NCBI RefSeq assembly: GCF_020536995.1
Contig: NC_068360.1
Span: 15,250,178-15,314,177, forward strand
Direction: 5' to 3'
DNA: 64,000 nucleotides
Source of the DNA: Dreissena polymorpha
Taxonomy: Eukaryota; Mollusca; Bivalvia; Myida; Dreissenidae
Both the position numbers and the translations under genes were made by a program. Shown piece after piece: positions 33,309-46,120 of the stretch (its first letter is position 1; each line of letters opens with the position of its first letter). The notes beneath the pieces are model-generated. The model was not told the origin of the DNA. It did not search any database and saw only the letters and a list, made by a program, of their open reading frames with translations.

Positions 33309-35000
33309 TAGCTCATCTATTTTTTGAAAAAAAATTATGAGCTATTGTCATCACCTTGGCGTCGGCGTCGGCGTCGGCGTCTGCGTCGGCGTCGGCGTCG
33401 GCGTCCGGTTAAGTTTTGCGTTTAGGTCCACTTTTCTCAGAAAGTATCAATGCTATTGCATTCAAACTTGGTACACTTACTTACTATCATGAGGGGACTG
33501 GGCAGGCAAAGTTAGATAACTCTGGCGTGCATTTTGACTGAATTATGTGCCCTTTTTATACTTAGAAAATTGAAAATTTTGGTTAAGTTTTGCGTTTAGG
33601 TCCACTTTTTTCAGAAAGTATCAATGCTATTGCATTCAAACTTGGTACACTTACTTACTATCATGAGGGGACTGGGCACGCAAAGTTAGATAACTCTGGC
33701 ATGCATTTTGACAGAATTATGTGCCCTTTTTATACTTAGAAAATTGAAAATTTTGGTTAAGTTTTGTGTTAAGGTCCATTTTATTCCTTAAGTATCAAAG
33801 CTATTGCTTTCATACTTGCAACACTTACTTACTACCGTAAGGGGACTGTGCAGGCAAAGTTATGTAACTCTGACTGGCATTTGGACGGATTATGGGCCCT
33901 TTATACTTAGAAAATTGAAAGTTTGGTTAAGTTTTGTGTTTTGGTCCACTTTACCCCTAAAGTATCATAGATATTGCTATCATACTTGGAACACTCGCAA
34001 ACTATCATAAGGGTACAGTAAAAGGACAAGTTGCATAACTCTGGATGTCATTTTTACGGAATTATGGCCCTTTTTTGAATTAGTAACTTTGAATATATGG
34101 TTAAATTTTGTGTTTCGATCCACTTTACTTCTTAAGTATCAAGGCTATTGCTTTCAAACTTCAAATACTTTCATGCTATCATGAGGTTACTGTACCTGGC
34201 AAGTTGAATTTTACCTTGACCTTTGAATGACCTTGACTCTCAAGGTCAAATTATTAAATTTCTCTAAAATTGCCATAACTTCTTTATTTATGATTAGATT
34301 TGATTGATACTTTGACAAAACTACTCTTACCTGACATACCACAATAGACTCCACCCAAACCATCGCCCGTGCCCCCGCCCCCCAACCCCCCCCCCCCGCT
34401 ATTTTTTTTTTTATTTTTTTAATTTTTTTTAAGATCATCTCACAAATGACCCCCACACCCTCACACTATACCCCCCCCCACCCCACCCCCTCCCCAATTT
34501 TTTTTTAAACGGTTAAAAAACAAAACTATTTATTTTGATTATTTTATGTTTGAAATACCGTCCAACCATCGCACCCAAGAATCCCCCCCCACCCCCCCCT
34601 CCCCCCACCCGAATCCCCCCCCTATTTTTTTTTTTTTTTTTTTTTTTAAGATCATCTCACAAATTACCACCACACCCTCACACTATACCCCCCCCACCTC
34701 ACCCCCCCCCATTTTTTTTTATGAAACGGTTAAAAAACACAAATATTTATTTTTATTACTTTATGTTTGAAATACCGTCCAACCATCGCACCCAAGAATC
34801 CCCCCCCACCACCCCCCCCCCCCCGATTTTTTTTCCCTTTTTTTCGCATTTTTGGAAGAAAATGTAATAAATGTCCACACCCCCACACAATGCACCGCTC
34901 TTCACTCCACCCCTCCCTCCTTTGTGATTGAAAATGAGAGTCCCTTCACCTTTAAAAAGAAAATAGATGAGCGGTCTGCACCCGCAAGGCGGTGCTCTTG
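33309..35000 (+). mobile_element. Helentron-like element, nested copy 3
   Basis: A complete copy of 1,692 bases with the same ends and layout: (GGCGTC)n near 33357-33407, core units from about 33408, extended C/T runs with AAGATCATCTCACAAAT and CCGTCCAACCATCGCACCCA segments repeated within the tail, and the 3' hairpin plus TCTTG at 35000. It is inserted in the C/T-rich tail of copy 1; host sequence TTTTTTTTAAGATCATC resumes immediately. Confidence 0.85.
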
Positions 35001-35432
35001 TTTTTTTTAAGATCATCTCACAAATGACCACCACACCCTCACACTATACCCCCACCCCAACCCCCCACCCCACCCCCCCCCCCAATTTTTTTTTTTTGAT
35101 TTTTTTTTTTTAAGATCATCTCACAAATTACCACCACACCCTCACACTATTTCCCCCCCCCATTTTTTTTTTAAACGGTTATGTTTGAAATACCGTCCAA
35201 CCATCGCACCCAAAAAATACCCCCCCCCATCGCCCCCCACCCCCCACCCCCCCCCGCCCGCGATTTTTTTTTGTTTCGCTTTTTTGGAAGATAATGTAAT
35301 AAATGTCCACAACCCCACACTATACACCCCTCTTCACTCCACCCCTCCCTCCTTTGTGATTGAAAATGAGAGTCCCTTCACCTTTAAAAAGAAAATAGAT
35401 GAGCGGTCTGCACCCGCAAGGCGGTGCTCTTG

Positions 35433-35743
35433 TTAGTTTAGGCTTGACGTCTGATGGGTATTAATATATTCAATTATTCACATGTAACGCATGAGCATGT
35501 TTAATGATACGTATAACGACGTGTTCTACAGAATGGATTTAGTATCGTTTCAGTTCTTAAATATATGAGAAGGATGTCGTAACGTTCACTGACGTCTCGA
35601 GACTCTTCAACTGAGCGGTGCCATTGGGGTCGATATCTGTTGCTCATTGAACACATACGATCGTCAGAAGATATGTTTCTTGCATTTATGTGTAGAAAGC
35701 CCTCTCAGATACAAACACCCACTCCGTGCGTGTGTTTCAAGAA
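35433..35743. other. Segment between the nested insertion and B2
   Basis: Continues the retrotransposon fossil (TTAGTTTAGGC onward) to B2. No coding remnant is recognised. Confidence 0.4.
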
Positions 35744-35857
35744 ATAAAATGCCCTACTTGTCATGACACCTAAACAAATGTGTTTGTTTTTATTCTAAAT
35801 GGTTAGATGATAAATAATTTATGTTTGTCATAAAATGTAATGGAATATAAAACATAA
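35744..35857 (+). repeat. Split direct repeat B2
   Basis: Second copy of B1; marks the right end of the fossil. The sequence after AAAACATAA is unrelated to the B1/A2 junction. Confidence 0.9.
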
Positions 35858-36149
35858 TACATATTCTTCAATTATACAAGGCGTTTTGGTTTTTCGTGCA
35901 TTTATAATTTGCTTTTGGGTTTGGAGAAAACCGCGTCCACCTGTTCAGCCATTTAGTTGTGTAACCTAACCGAAAGGAACGCAATATCACAAATTGTGAA
36001 TGTAATTTGACTTATCACACGAAAGAGTCACATTCGTTTAGCTATGGTTTAGTGGATTGGATGTGTAGACACAGACTAAATGGCCAATTCTTCCTACAAG
36101 AAGATGATCGAACTATACATCAGTGTCACTATTTACTTTTAAGCTCATC

Positions 36150-37184
36150 TTAGCTTGGGAGGTCATTCTATGTCCAGCTTTGTGCGTCATTCGAATAGCC
36201 TCTAAATACAAATCAAAGGCTACATTGTGCATTCAATCTTGGTAAAACTTGTTTATCTTAACATTATCTAAGCAAAGTTTTAATGTGGGTTATATGCTTC
36301 TAGAAACTATCCCAACGTCAACACAAGTATGGCATTTATGGATAAATCTTGATGCAACTTTATCAAAATGTTTGTCTTTACAAACATTAATTCACATTCT
36401 ATGAAAATAGAACTTAGTATATCCTGTATTAAGTGTTAAACTGACAATTCAAGTTACACGCAAGTTACACGATTTGTAATATTAAAATGGTTTGTCTCGC
36501 CTGAGTGCCCGTGATCACCCCATTTCCGGCGTCGTGTGGTATGCGGCGTCAAGTGTTACTTCTTTACCACTGTAGAGGCCGCGTTTTGATCCTATCATGA
36601 AACAAATTTGATTATAAGGTTTATCTGGATAATATGTAGACCTTTTTTTAGTCCGGATCAAGTTCGTCCAAAAAACTATACTGCCAGAACCTGGTAAAAC
36701 AATTGAAAATCTTCTTGCCGCTCCAGGGCTACATTCATGAGTATTTTTTCATGGAACTTGGTCAGAATGTTTATCTGGACAATATCTAATTCAAGTTAAA
36801 ATTTGAGTTGAAAAACTAGATCTTACAAACCTTGTTACGACTCAAGAGGTCACATGTATGACTCAATTTTTATGGAACTTGGTTAGAGTTTTTATTTTGG
36901 TAATACTTAGGTCCACTTCGAATATGGATCACTTGCGTCCAGTAAAATATCTTAACAATTAAGCTGTAACATCTATTAATCAAGATTGAAACTTGATCAT
37001 AGTGTTGATCTTAAAAATATTTATGACAAGTTTGGAAACTTGGTCAAATGCATCTCAATACAATGTCACCTGGTCAGAGCTGAAACAAAAAAAATCATTA
37101 AAGCGTAACATTTATGATTGCGTCTGGGTGAAACTTGGCAATCATTACACATCAAATACCATTTTTGTAACTGGAACAAGTGTA
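36150..37184. repeat. Old degenerate tandem repeat left of the satellite
   Basis: Diverged, loosely periodic units share words such as AAACTTGGTCAGAATGTTTA, ATTCATGA/TATGACTCAA, AAAAACTAGATCTTA and AGGTCCACTTCGAATATGG. They resemble a widespread molluscan dispersed repeat with GGTCA-rich words. The block runs directly into the satellite, and its AAAAACTA-ATTACCTCGTCAAA segment is the likely source of the 64-bp unit. The interval 35858-36149 holds nothing I recognise. Confidence 0.55.
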
Positions 37185-40100
37185 ATCAAAAACTATATTA
37201 CCTCGTCAAAACTTCATCCATTGATGACCTTAAACGCTGTCAAGAGTGGTAAAAAAACTAGATTACCTCGTCAAATCTTCATCAATTGATGTCCGTGAAC
37301 GCTGTCAAGAGTGTAAAAACTAAATAATTCTGACCAATCTTCATCAATTGATGTCCGTGAACGCTGTCAAAAATGGTCAAATTCTAAATAATTCTGACAA
37401 ATCTTCATTAATTGATGTCCGTGAACGCTGTCAAGAGTGGTCACAAACTAAATAATCCTGACAAATCTTCATCAATTGACATCCGTGAACGCTGTCAAGA
37501 GTGGTCACAAACTAAATAATCCTGACAAATCTTCATCAATTGATGTCCGTGAACGCTGTCAAGAGTGGTCACAAACTAAATAATCCTGACAAATCTTCAT
37601 CAATTGATGTCCGTGAACGCTGTCAAGAGTGGTCACAAACTAAATAATCCTGACAAATCTTCATCAATTGATGTCCGTGAACGCTGTCAAGAGTGGTCAC
37701 AAACTAAATAATCCTGACAAATCTTCATCAATTGATGTCCGTGAACGCTGTCAAGAATGGTCAAGAACTAAATAATCCTGACAAATCTTCATCAATTGAT
37801 GTCCGTGAACGCTGTCAAGAGTGGTCAAAAACTAAATAATCCTGACAAATCTTCATCAATTGATGCCCCTGAACGCCGTCAAGAGTGGTCAAGAACTAAA
37901 TAGTCCTGACAAATCTTCATCAATTGATGTCCGTGAACGCTGTCAAGAATGGTCAAGAACTAAATAATCCTGACAAATCTTCATCAATTGATGTCCGTGA
38001 ACGCTGTCAAGAGTGGTCACAAACTAAATAATCCTGACAAATCTTCATCAATTGATGCCCCTGAACGCCGTCAAGAGTTGTCACAAACTAAATAATCCTG
38101 ACAAATCTTCATCAATTGATGTCCGTGAACGCTGTCAAGAGTGGTCACAAACTAAATAGTCCTGACAAATCTTCATCAATTGATGTCCGTGAACGCTGTC
38201 AAGAGTGGTCACAAACTAAATAATCCTGACAAATCTTCATCAATTGATGTCCGTGAACGCTGTCAAGAGTGGTCACAAACTAAATAGTCCTGACAAATCT
38301 TCATCAATTGATGTCCGTGAACGCTGTCAAGAGTGGTCACAAACTAAATAGTCCTGACAAATCTTCATCAATTGATGTCCGTGAACGCTGTCAAGAGTGG
38401 TCACAAACTAAATAATCCTGACAAATCTTCATCAATTGATGTCCGTGAACGCTGTCAAGAGTGTTCACAAACTAAATAATCCTGACAAATCTTCATCAAT
38501 TGATGTCCGTGAACGCTGTCAAGAGTGGTCACAAACTAAATAATCCTGACAAATCTTCATCAATTAATGTCCGTGAACGCTGTCAAGAGTGGTCACAAAC
38601 TAAATAATCCTGACAAATCTTCATCAATTGATGTCCATGAACGCTGTCAAGAGTGTTCACAAACTAAATAATCCTGACAAATCTTCATCAATTGATGTCC
38701 GTGAACACTGTCAAGAGTGGTCACAAACTAAATAATCCTGACAAATCTTCATCAATTGACATCCGTGAACGCTGTCAAGAGTGGTCACAAACTAAATAAT
38801 CCTGACAAATCTTCATCAATTGACATCCGTGAACGCTGTCAAGAGTGGTCACAAACTAAATAATCCTGACAAATCTTCATTATTTGATATCCGTGAACGC
38901 TGTCAAGAGTGGTCACAAACTAAATAATCTTGACAAATCTTCATCAATTGATGTCCGTGAACGCTGTCAAGAGTGGTCACAAACTAAATAATCCTGACAA
39001 ATCTTCATCAATTGATGTCCATGAACGCTGTCAAGAGTTGTCACAAACTAAATAATCCTGACAAATCTTCATCAATTAATGTCCATGAACGCTGTCAAGA
39101 GTGTTCACAAACTAAATAATCCTGACAAATCTTCATCAATTGATGTCCGTGAACGCTGTCAAGAGTGGTCCCAAACTATATAATCCTGACAAATCTTCAT
39201 CAATTGATGTCCGTGAACGCTGTCAAGAGTGGTCACAAACTAAATAATCCTGACAAATCTTCATCAATTGATGTCCGTGAACGCTGTCAAGAATGGTCAA
39301 GAACTAAATAATCCTGACAAATCTTCATCAATTGATGTCCGTGAACGCTGTCAAGAGTGGTCACAAACTAAATAATCCTGACAAATCTTCATCAATTGAT
39401 GTCCGTGAACGCTGTCAAGAGTGGTCAAAAACTAAATAATCCTGACAAATCTTCATTATTTGATATCCGTGAACGCTGTCAAGAGTGGTCACAAACTAAA
39501 TAATCCTGACAAATCTTCATCAATTGATGTCCGTGAACGCTGTCAAAAGTTGTCACAAACTAAATAATCCTGACAAATCTTCATCAATTGATGTCCGTGA
39601 ACGCTGTCAAGAGTGGTCACAAACTAAATAATCCTGACAAATCTTCATCAATTAATGTCCATGAACGCTGTCAAGAGTGGTCACAAACTAAATAATCCTG
39701 ACAAATCTTCATTATTTGATATCCATGAACGCTGTCAAAAGTGGTCAAAAACTAATTAATCCCGACAAATCTCATCAATCTATGTCCGTGAACGCTGTCA
39801 AGAGTGGTCAAAAACTAAATAGTCCTGACAAATCTTCATCAATTGATGTCCGTGAACGCTGTCAAGAGTGGTCATAAACTAAATAATCCTGACAAATCTT
39901 CATCAATTGTTGTCCGTGAACGCTGTCAAGAGAGTGGTCAAAAACTAAATAATCTTGACAAATCTTCATCAATCGATGTCCGTGAACGCTGTCAAGAATG
40001 GTCAAGAACTAAATAATCCTGACAAATCTTCATCAATTGATGTCCGTGAACGCTGTCAAGAGTGGTCACAAACTAAATAATTCTGACAAATCTTCATCAA

Positions 40101-43100
40101 TTGACATCCGTGAACGCTGTCAAGAGTGGTCACAAACTAAATAATCCTGACAAATCTTCATCAATTGATGTCCGTGAACGCTGTCAAGAGTGGTCAGAAA
40201 CTATATAATCCTGACAAATCTTCATCAATTGATGTCCGTGAACGCTGTCAAGAGTGGTCATAAACTAAATAATCCTGACAAATCTTCATCAATTGTTGTC
40301 CGTGAACGCTGTCAAGAGAGTGGTCAAAAACTAAATAATCTTGACAAATCTTCATCAATCGATGTCCGTGAACGCTGTCAAGAATGGTCAAGAACTAAAT
40401 AATCCTGACAAATCTTCATCAATTGATGTCCGTGAACGCTGTCAAGAGTGGTCACAAACTAAATAATTCTGACAAATCTTCATCAATTGACATCCGTGAA
40501 CGCTGTCAAGAGTGGTCACAAACTAAATAATCCTGACAAATCTTCATCAATTGATGTCCGTGAACGCTGTCAAGAGTGGTCACAAACTAAATAATCCTGA
40601 CAAATCTTCATCAATTGATGTCCGTGAACGCTGTCAAGAGTGGTCACAAACTAAATAATCCTGACAAATCTTCATTATTTGATATCCGTGAACGCTGTCA
40701 AGAGTGGTCACAAACTAAATAATCCTGACAAATCTTCATCAATTAATGTCCATGAACGCTGTCAAGAGTGGTCACAAACTAAATAATCCTGACAAATCTT
40801 CATCAATTGATGTCCGTGAACGCTGTCAAGAGTGGTCACAAACTAAATAATCCTGACAAATCTTCATCAATTGATGTCCGTGAACGCTGTCAAGAATGGT
40901 CAAGAACTAAATAGTCCTGACAAATCTTCATCAATTGATGTCCGTGAACACTGTCAAGAATGGTCAAGAAACTATATAATCCTGACAAATCTTCATCAAT
41001 TGATGTCCGTGAACGCTGTCAAGAGTGGTCACAAACTAAATAATCCTGACAAATCTTCATCAATTGACATCCGTGAACGCTGTCAAGAGTGGTCACAAAC
41101 TAAATAATCCTGACAAATCTTCATCAATTGATGTCCGTGAACGCTGTCAAGAGTGGTCACAAACTAAATAATCCTGACAATAATTCGTCAATTGATGTCC
41201 GTGAACGCTGTCAAGAGTGGTCAAAAAACTAAATAATCCTGACAAATCTTCATCAATTGATGTCCGTGAACGCTGTCAAGAGTGGTCACAAACTAAATAA
41301 TCCTGACAAATCTTCATCAATTGATATCCGTGAACGCTGTCAAGAGTGGTCACAAACTAAATAATCCTGACAAATCTTCATCAATTGATGTCCGTGAACA
41401 CTGTCAAGAGTGGTCACAAACTAAATAATCCTGACAAATCTTCATCAATTAATGTCCGTGAACGCTGTCAAGAGTGGTCACAAACTAAATAATCCTGACA
41501 AATCTTCATCAATTGATGTCCGTGAACGCTGTCAAGAGTGGTCACAAACTAAATAATCCTGACAAATCTTCATCAATTGATGTCCGTGAACGCTGTCAAG
41601 AGTGGTCACAAACTAAATAATCCTGACAAATCTTCATCAATTGATGTCCGTGAACGCTGTCAAGAGTGGTCACAAACTAAATAATCCTGACAAATCTTCA
41701 TCAATTGATGTCCGTGAACGCTGTCAAGAGTGGTCACAAACTAAATAATCCTGACAAATCTTCATCAATTGATGCCCCTGAACGCTGTCAAGAGTGGTCA
41801 CAAACTAAATAATCCTGACAAATCTTCATCAATTGATGCCCCTGAACACTGTCAAGAGTGGTCACAAACTAAATAATCCTGACAAATCTTCATCAATTGA
41901 TGTCCGTGAACGCTGTCAAGAGTGGTCACAAACTAAATAATCCTGACAAATCTTCATCAATTGATGTCCGAGAACGCTGTCAAGAGTGGTCACAAACTAA
42001 ATAATCCAGACAAAAAATCATTAATTGAGGTCCGTGAACGCTGTCAAGAGTTGTCACAAACTAAATAATTCAGACAAATCTTCATCAATTGATGTCCGTG
42101 AACGCTGTCAAGAGTGGTCACAAACTAAATAATCCTGACAAATCTTCATCAATTGATGTCCGTGAACGCTGTCAAGAGTGGTCAAAAAACTAAATAATCC
42201 TGACAAATCTTCATCAATTGATGTCCGTGAACGCTGTCAAGAGTGGTCACAAACTAAATAATCCTGACAAATCTTCATCAATTGATGTCCGTGAACGCTG
42301 TCAAGAGTGGTCACAAACTAAATAATCCTGACAAATCTTCATCAATTGATGTCCGAGAACGCTGTCAAGAGTGGTCACAAACTAAATAATCCAGACAAAA
42401 AATCATTAATTGAGGTCCGTGAACGCTGTCAAAAGTTGTCACAAACTAAATAATTCAGACAAATCTTCATCAATTGATGTCCGTGAACGCTGTCAAGAGT
42501 GGTCACAAACTAAATAATCCTGACAAATCTTCATCAATTGATGTCCGTGAACGCTGTCAAGAGTGGTCACAAACTAAATAATCCTGACAAATCTTCATCA
42601 ATTGACATCCGTGAACGCTGTCAAGAGTGGTCACAAACTAAATAATCCTGACAAATCTTCATCAATTGATGTCCGTGAACGCTGTCAAGAGTGGTCACAA
42701 ACTAAATAATCCTGACAAATCTTCATAAATTGATGTCCGTGAACGCTGTCAAGAGTGGTCACAAACTAAATAATCCTGACAATAATTCGTCAATTGATAT
42801 CCGTGAACGCTGTCAAGAGTGGTCAAAAAACTAAATAATCCTGACAAATCTTCATCAATTGATGTCCGTGAACGCTGTCAAGAGTGGTCACAAACTAAAT
42901 AATCCTGACAAATCTTCATCAATTGATGTCCGTGAACGCTGTCAAGAGTGGTCACAAACTAAATAATCCTGACAAATCTTCATCAATTGATGTCCGTGAA
43001 CGCTGTCAAGAGTGGTCACAAACTAAATAATCCTGACAAATCTTCATTATTTGATGTCCCTGAACGCTGTCATGAGTGGTCACAAACTAAATAATCCTGA

Positions 43101-43940
43101 CAATAATTCGTCAATTGATGTCCGTGAACGCTGTCAAGAGTGGTCACAAACTAAATAATCCTGACAAATCTTAATCAATTGATGTCCGTGAACGCTGTCA
43201 AGAGTGGTCACAAACTAAATAGTCCTGACAAATCTTCATAAATTGATGTCCGTGAACGCTGTCAAGAGTGGTCACAAACTAAATAATCCTGACAATAATT
43301 CGTCAATTGATATCCGTGAACGCTGTCAAGAGTGGTCAAAAAACTAAATAATCCTGACAAATCTTCATCAATTGATATCCGTGAACGCTGTCAAGAGTGG
43401 TCACAAACTAAATAATCCTGACAAATCTTCATCAATTGATGTCCGTGAACGCTGTCAAGAGTGGTCACAAACTAAATAATCCTGACAAATCTTCATCAAT
43501 TGATGTCCGTGAACGCTGTCAAGAGTGGTCACAAACTAAATAATCCTGACAAATCTTCATTATTTGATGTCCCTGAACGCTGTCATGAGTGGTCACAAAC
43601 TAAATAATCCTGACAATAATTCGTCAATTGATGTCCGTGAACGCTGTCAAAAGTGGTCACAAACTAAATAATCCTGACAAATCTTCATCAATTAATGTCC
43701 GTGAACGCTGTCAAAAATGGTCACAAACTAAATAATCCTGACAAATCTTAATCAATTGATGTCCGTGAACGCTGTCAAGAATGGTCACAAACTAAATAAT
43801 CCTGACAAATCTTCATCAATTGATGTCCGTGAACGCTGTCAAGAGTGGTCACAAACTAAATAATCCTGACAAATCTTCATCAATTGATGTCCGTGAACGC
43901 TGTCAAGAGTGGTCACAAACTAAATAATCCTGACAAATCT

Positions 43941-46120
43941 TCATTATTTGATGTCCCTGAACGCTGTCATGAGTGGTCACAAACTAAATAATCCTGACAA
44001 TAATTCGTCAATTGATGTCCGTGAACGCTGTCAAAAGTGGTCACAAACTAAATAATCCTGACAAATCTTCATCAATTAATGTCCGTGAACGCTGTCAAAA
44101 ATGGTCACAAACTAAATAATCCTGACAAATCTTAATCAATTGATGTCCGTGAACGCTGTCAAGAATGGTCACAAACTAAATAATCCTGACAAATCTTCAT
44201 CAATTGATGTCCGTGAACGCTGTCAAGAGTGGTCACAAACTAAATAATCCTGACAAATCTTCATCAATTGATGTCCGTGAACGCTGTCAAGAGTGGTCAC
44301 AAACTAAATAATCCTGACAAATCTTCATCAATTGATGTCCGTGAACGCTGTCAAAAGTGGTCACAAACTAAATAATCCTGACAATTATTCGTCAATTGAT
44401 GTCCGTGAACGCTGTCAAAATTGGTCACAAACTAAATAATCCTGACAAATCCGCATCAGTCGATGTCCGTGAACGCTGTCAAGAGTGGTCACAAACTAAA
44501 TAATCCTGACAAATCTTCATCAATTGATGTCCGTGAACGCTGTCAAGAGAGTGGTCACAAACTAAATAATCCTGACAAATCTTCATCAATTGATGTCCGT
44601 GAACGCTGTCAAGAGTGGTCACAAACTAAATAATCCTGACAAATCTTCATCAATTGATGTCCGTGAACGCTGTCAAGAGTGGTCACAAACTAAATAATCC
44701 TGACAAATCTTCATCAATTGATGTCCGTGAACGCTGTCAAGAGTGGTCACAAACTAAATAATCCTGACAAATCTTCATCAATTGATGTCCGTGAACGCTG
44801 TCAAGAGTGGTCACAAACTAAATAATCCTGACAAATCTTCATTATTTGATGTCCCTGAACGCTGTCATGAGTGGTCACAAACTAAATAATCCTGACAAAT
44901 CTTCATCAATTGATGTCCGTGAACGCTGTCAAGAGTGGTCACAAACTAAATAATCCTGACAAATCTTCATCAATTGATGTCCGTGAACGCTGTCAAGAGT
45001 GGTCACAAACTAAATAATCCTGACAAATCTTCATTATTTGATGTCCCTGAACGCTGTCATGAGTGGTCACAAACTAAATAATCCTGACAATAATTCGTCA
45101 ATTGATGTCCGTGAACGCTGTCAAAAGTGGTCACAAACTAAATAATCCTGACAAATCTTCATCAATTAATGTCCGTGAACGCTGTCAAAAATGGTCACAA
45201 ACTAAATAATCCTGACAAATCTTAATCAATTGATGTCCGTGAACGCTGTCAAGAATGGTCACAAACTAAATAATCCTGACAAATCTTCATCAATTGATGT
45301 CCGTGAACGCTGTCAAGAGTGGTCACAAACTAAATAATCCTGACAAATCTTCATCAATTGATGTCCGTGAACGCTGTCAAGAGTGGTCACAAACTAAATA
45401 ATCCTGACAAATCTTCATCAATTGATGTCCGTGAACGCTGTCAAAAGTGGTCACAAACTAAATAATCCTGACAATTATTCGTCAATTGATGTCCGTGAAC
45501 GCTGTCAAAATTGGTCACAAACTAAATAATCCTGACAAATCCGCATCAGTCGATGTCCGTGAACGCTGTCAAGAGTGGTCACAAACTAAATAATCCTGAC
45601 AAATCTTCATCAATTGATGTCCGTGAACGCTGTCAAGAGAGTGGTCACAAACTAAATAATCCTGACAAATCTTCATCAATTGATGTCCGTGAACGCTGTC
45701 AAGAGTGGTCACAAACTAAATAATCCTGACAAATCTTCATCAATTGATGTCCGTGAACGCTGTCAAGAGTGGTCACAAACTAAATAATCCTGACAAATCT
45801 TCATCAATTGATGTCCGTGAACGCTGTCAAGAGTGGTCACAAACTAAATAATCCTGACAAATCTTCATCAATTGATGTCCGTGAACGCTGTCAAGAGTGG
45901 TCACAAACTAAATAATCCTGACAAATCTTCATTATTTGATGTCCCTGAACGCTGTCATGAGTGGTCACAAACTAAATAATCCTGACAAATCTTCATCAAT
46001 TGATGTCCGTGAACGCTGTCAAGAGTGGTCACAAACTAAATAATCCTGACAAATCTTCATCAATTGATGTCCGTGAACGCTGTCAAGAGTGGTCACAAAC
46101 TAAATAATCCTGACAAATCT
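43941..46120 (+). repeat. Higher-order repeat, 2 x 1,090 bp within the satellite
   Basis: Rare variant units recur in the same order 1,090 bases apart: TCATTATTTGATGTCCCTG at 43941 and 45031, CCGCATCAGT at 44451 and 45541, and TCATTATTTG at 44839 and 45929. Each copy spans 17 units, one of them 66 bp. The copies are almost identical, so the duplication is recent. Confidence 0.92.

Larger units (their letters stand above)
30298..35432 (+). mobile_element. Helitron/Helentron-like non-autonomous element, outer copy 1 (interrupted)
   Basis: Starts TAGCTCATCTATTTTTTG with a GAGCTATTGT segment and a GGCGTC microsatellite. Tandem core units of about 173 bases follow (AAGTTTTGCGTTTAGGTCCA ... CCTTTTTATACTTAGAAAAT), then C and T runs. 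It ends AAAATAGATGAGC, the hairpin GCACCCGCAAGGCGGTGC and TCTTG. The 13-base subterminal inverted repeat GCTCATCTATTTT and the 3' hairpin fit Helentron-type rolling-circle elements. Two further copies sit inside it at 30775-32514 and 33309-35000; what remains is about 1.7 kb. Bivalve 'pearl' elements have a similar core-repeat build. Nothing is encoded. It is inserted in the retrotransposon fossil. Confidence 0.75.
26246..35857 (+). mobile_element. Fossil tyrosine-recombinase retrotransposon (Ngaro/DIRS-like) with split direct repeats
   Basis: An old, broken copy with many disruptions and a missing front half. The parts in order are: repeat A1 (26246-26420); a reverse-transcriptase/RNase H remnant (about 27020-28150); a tyrosine-recombinase remnant (about 28915-29290); B1 (29396-29506) directly followed by A2 (29507-29680); and B2 (35744-35857). 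A1 matches A2 and B1 matches B2 closely. This A1 ... B1A2 ... B2 order is the split-direct-repeat layout known for Ngaro and PAT elements. The distance from A2 to B2 is inflated by a 5.1 kb insertion (30298-35432); without it the fossil is about 4.5 kb. Confidence 0.75.

Noticed and set aside
32276-35436. Pro/Phe-rich frames
   Set aside because: Translations of the C-run/T-run tails of the Helentron-like copies.
40190-41107. Repetitive protein (DKSSSIDVRERCQEW-like) encoded in the satellite
   Set aside because: The 64-base unit changes frame each time and carries stops; the short open runs need chance variants that remove TAA/TAG.
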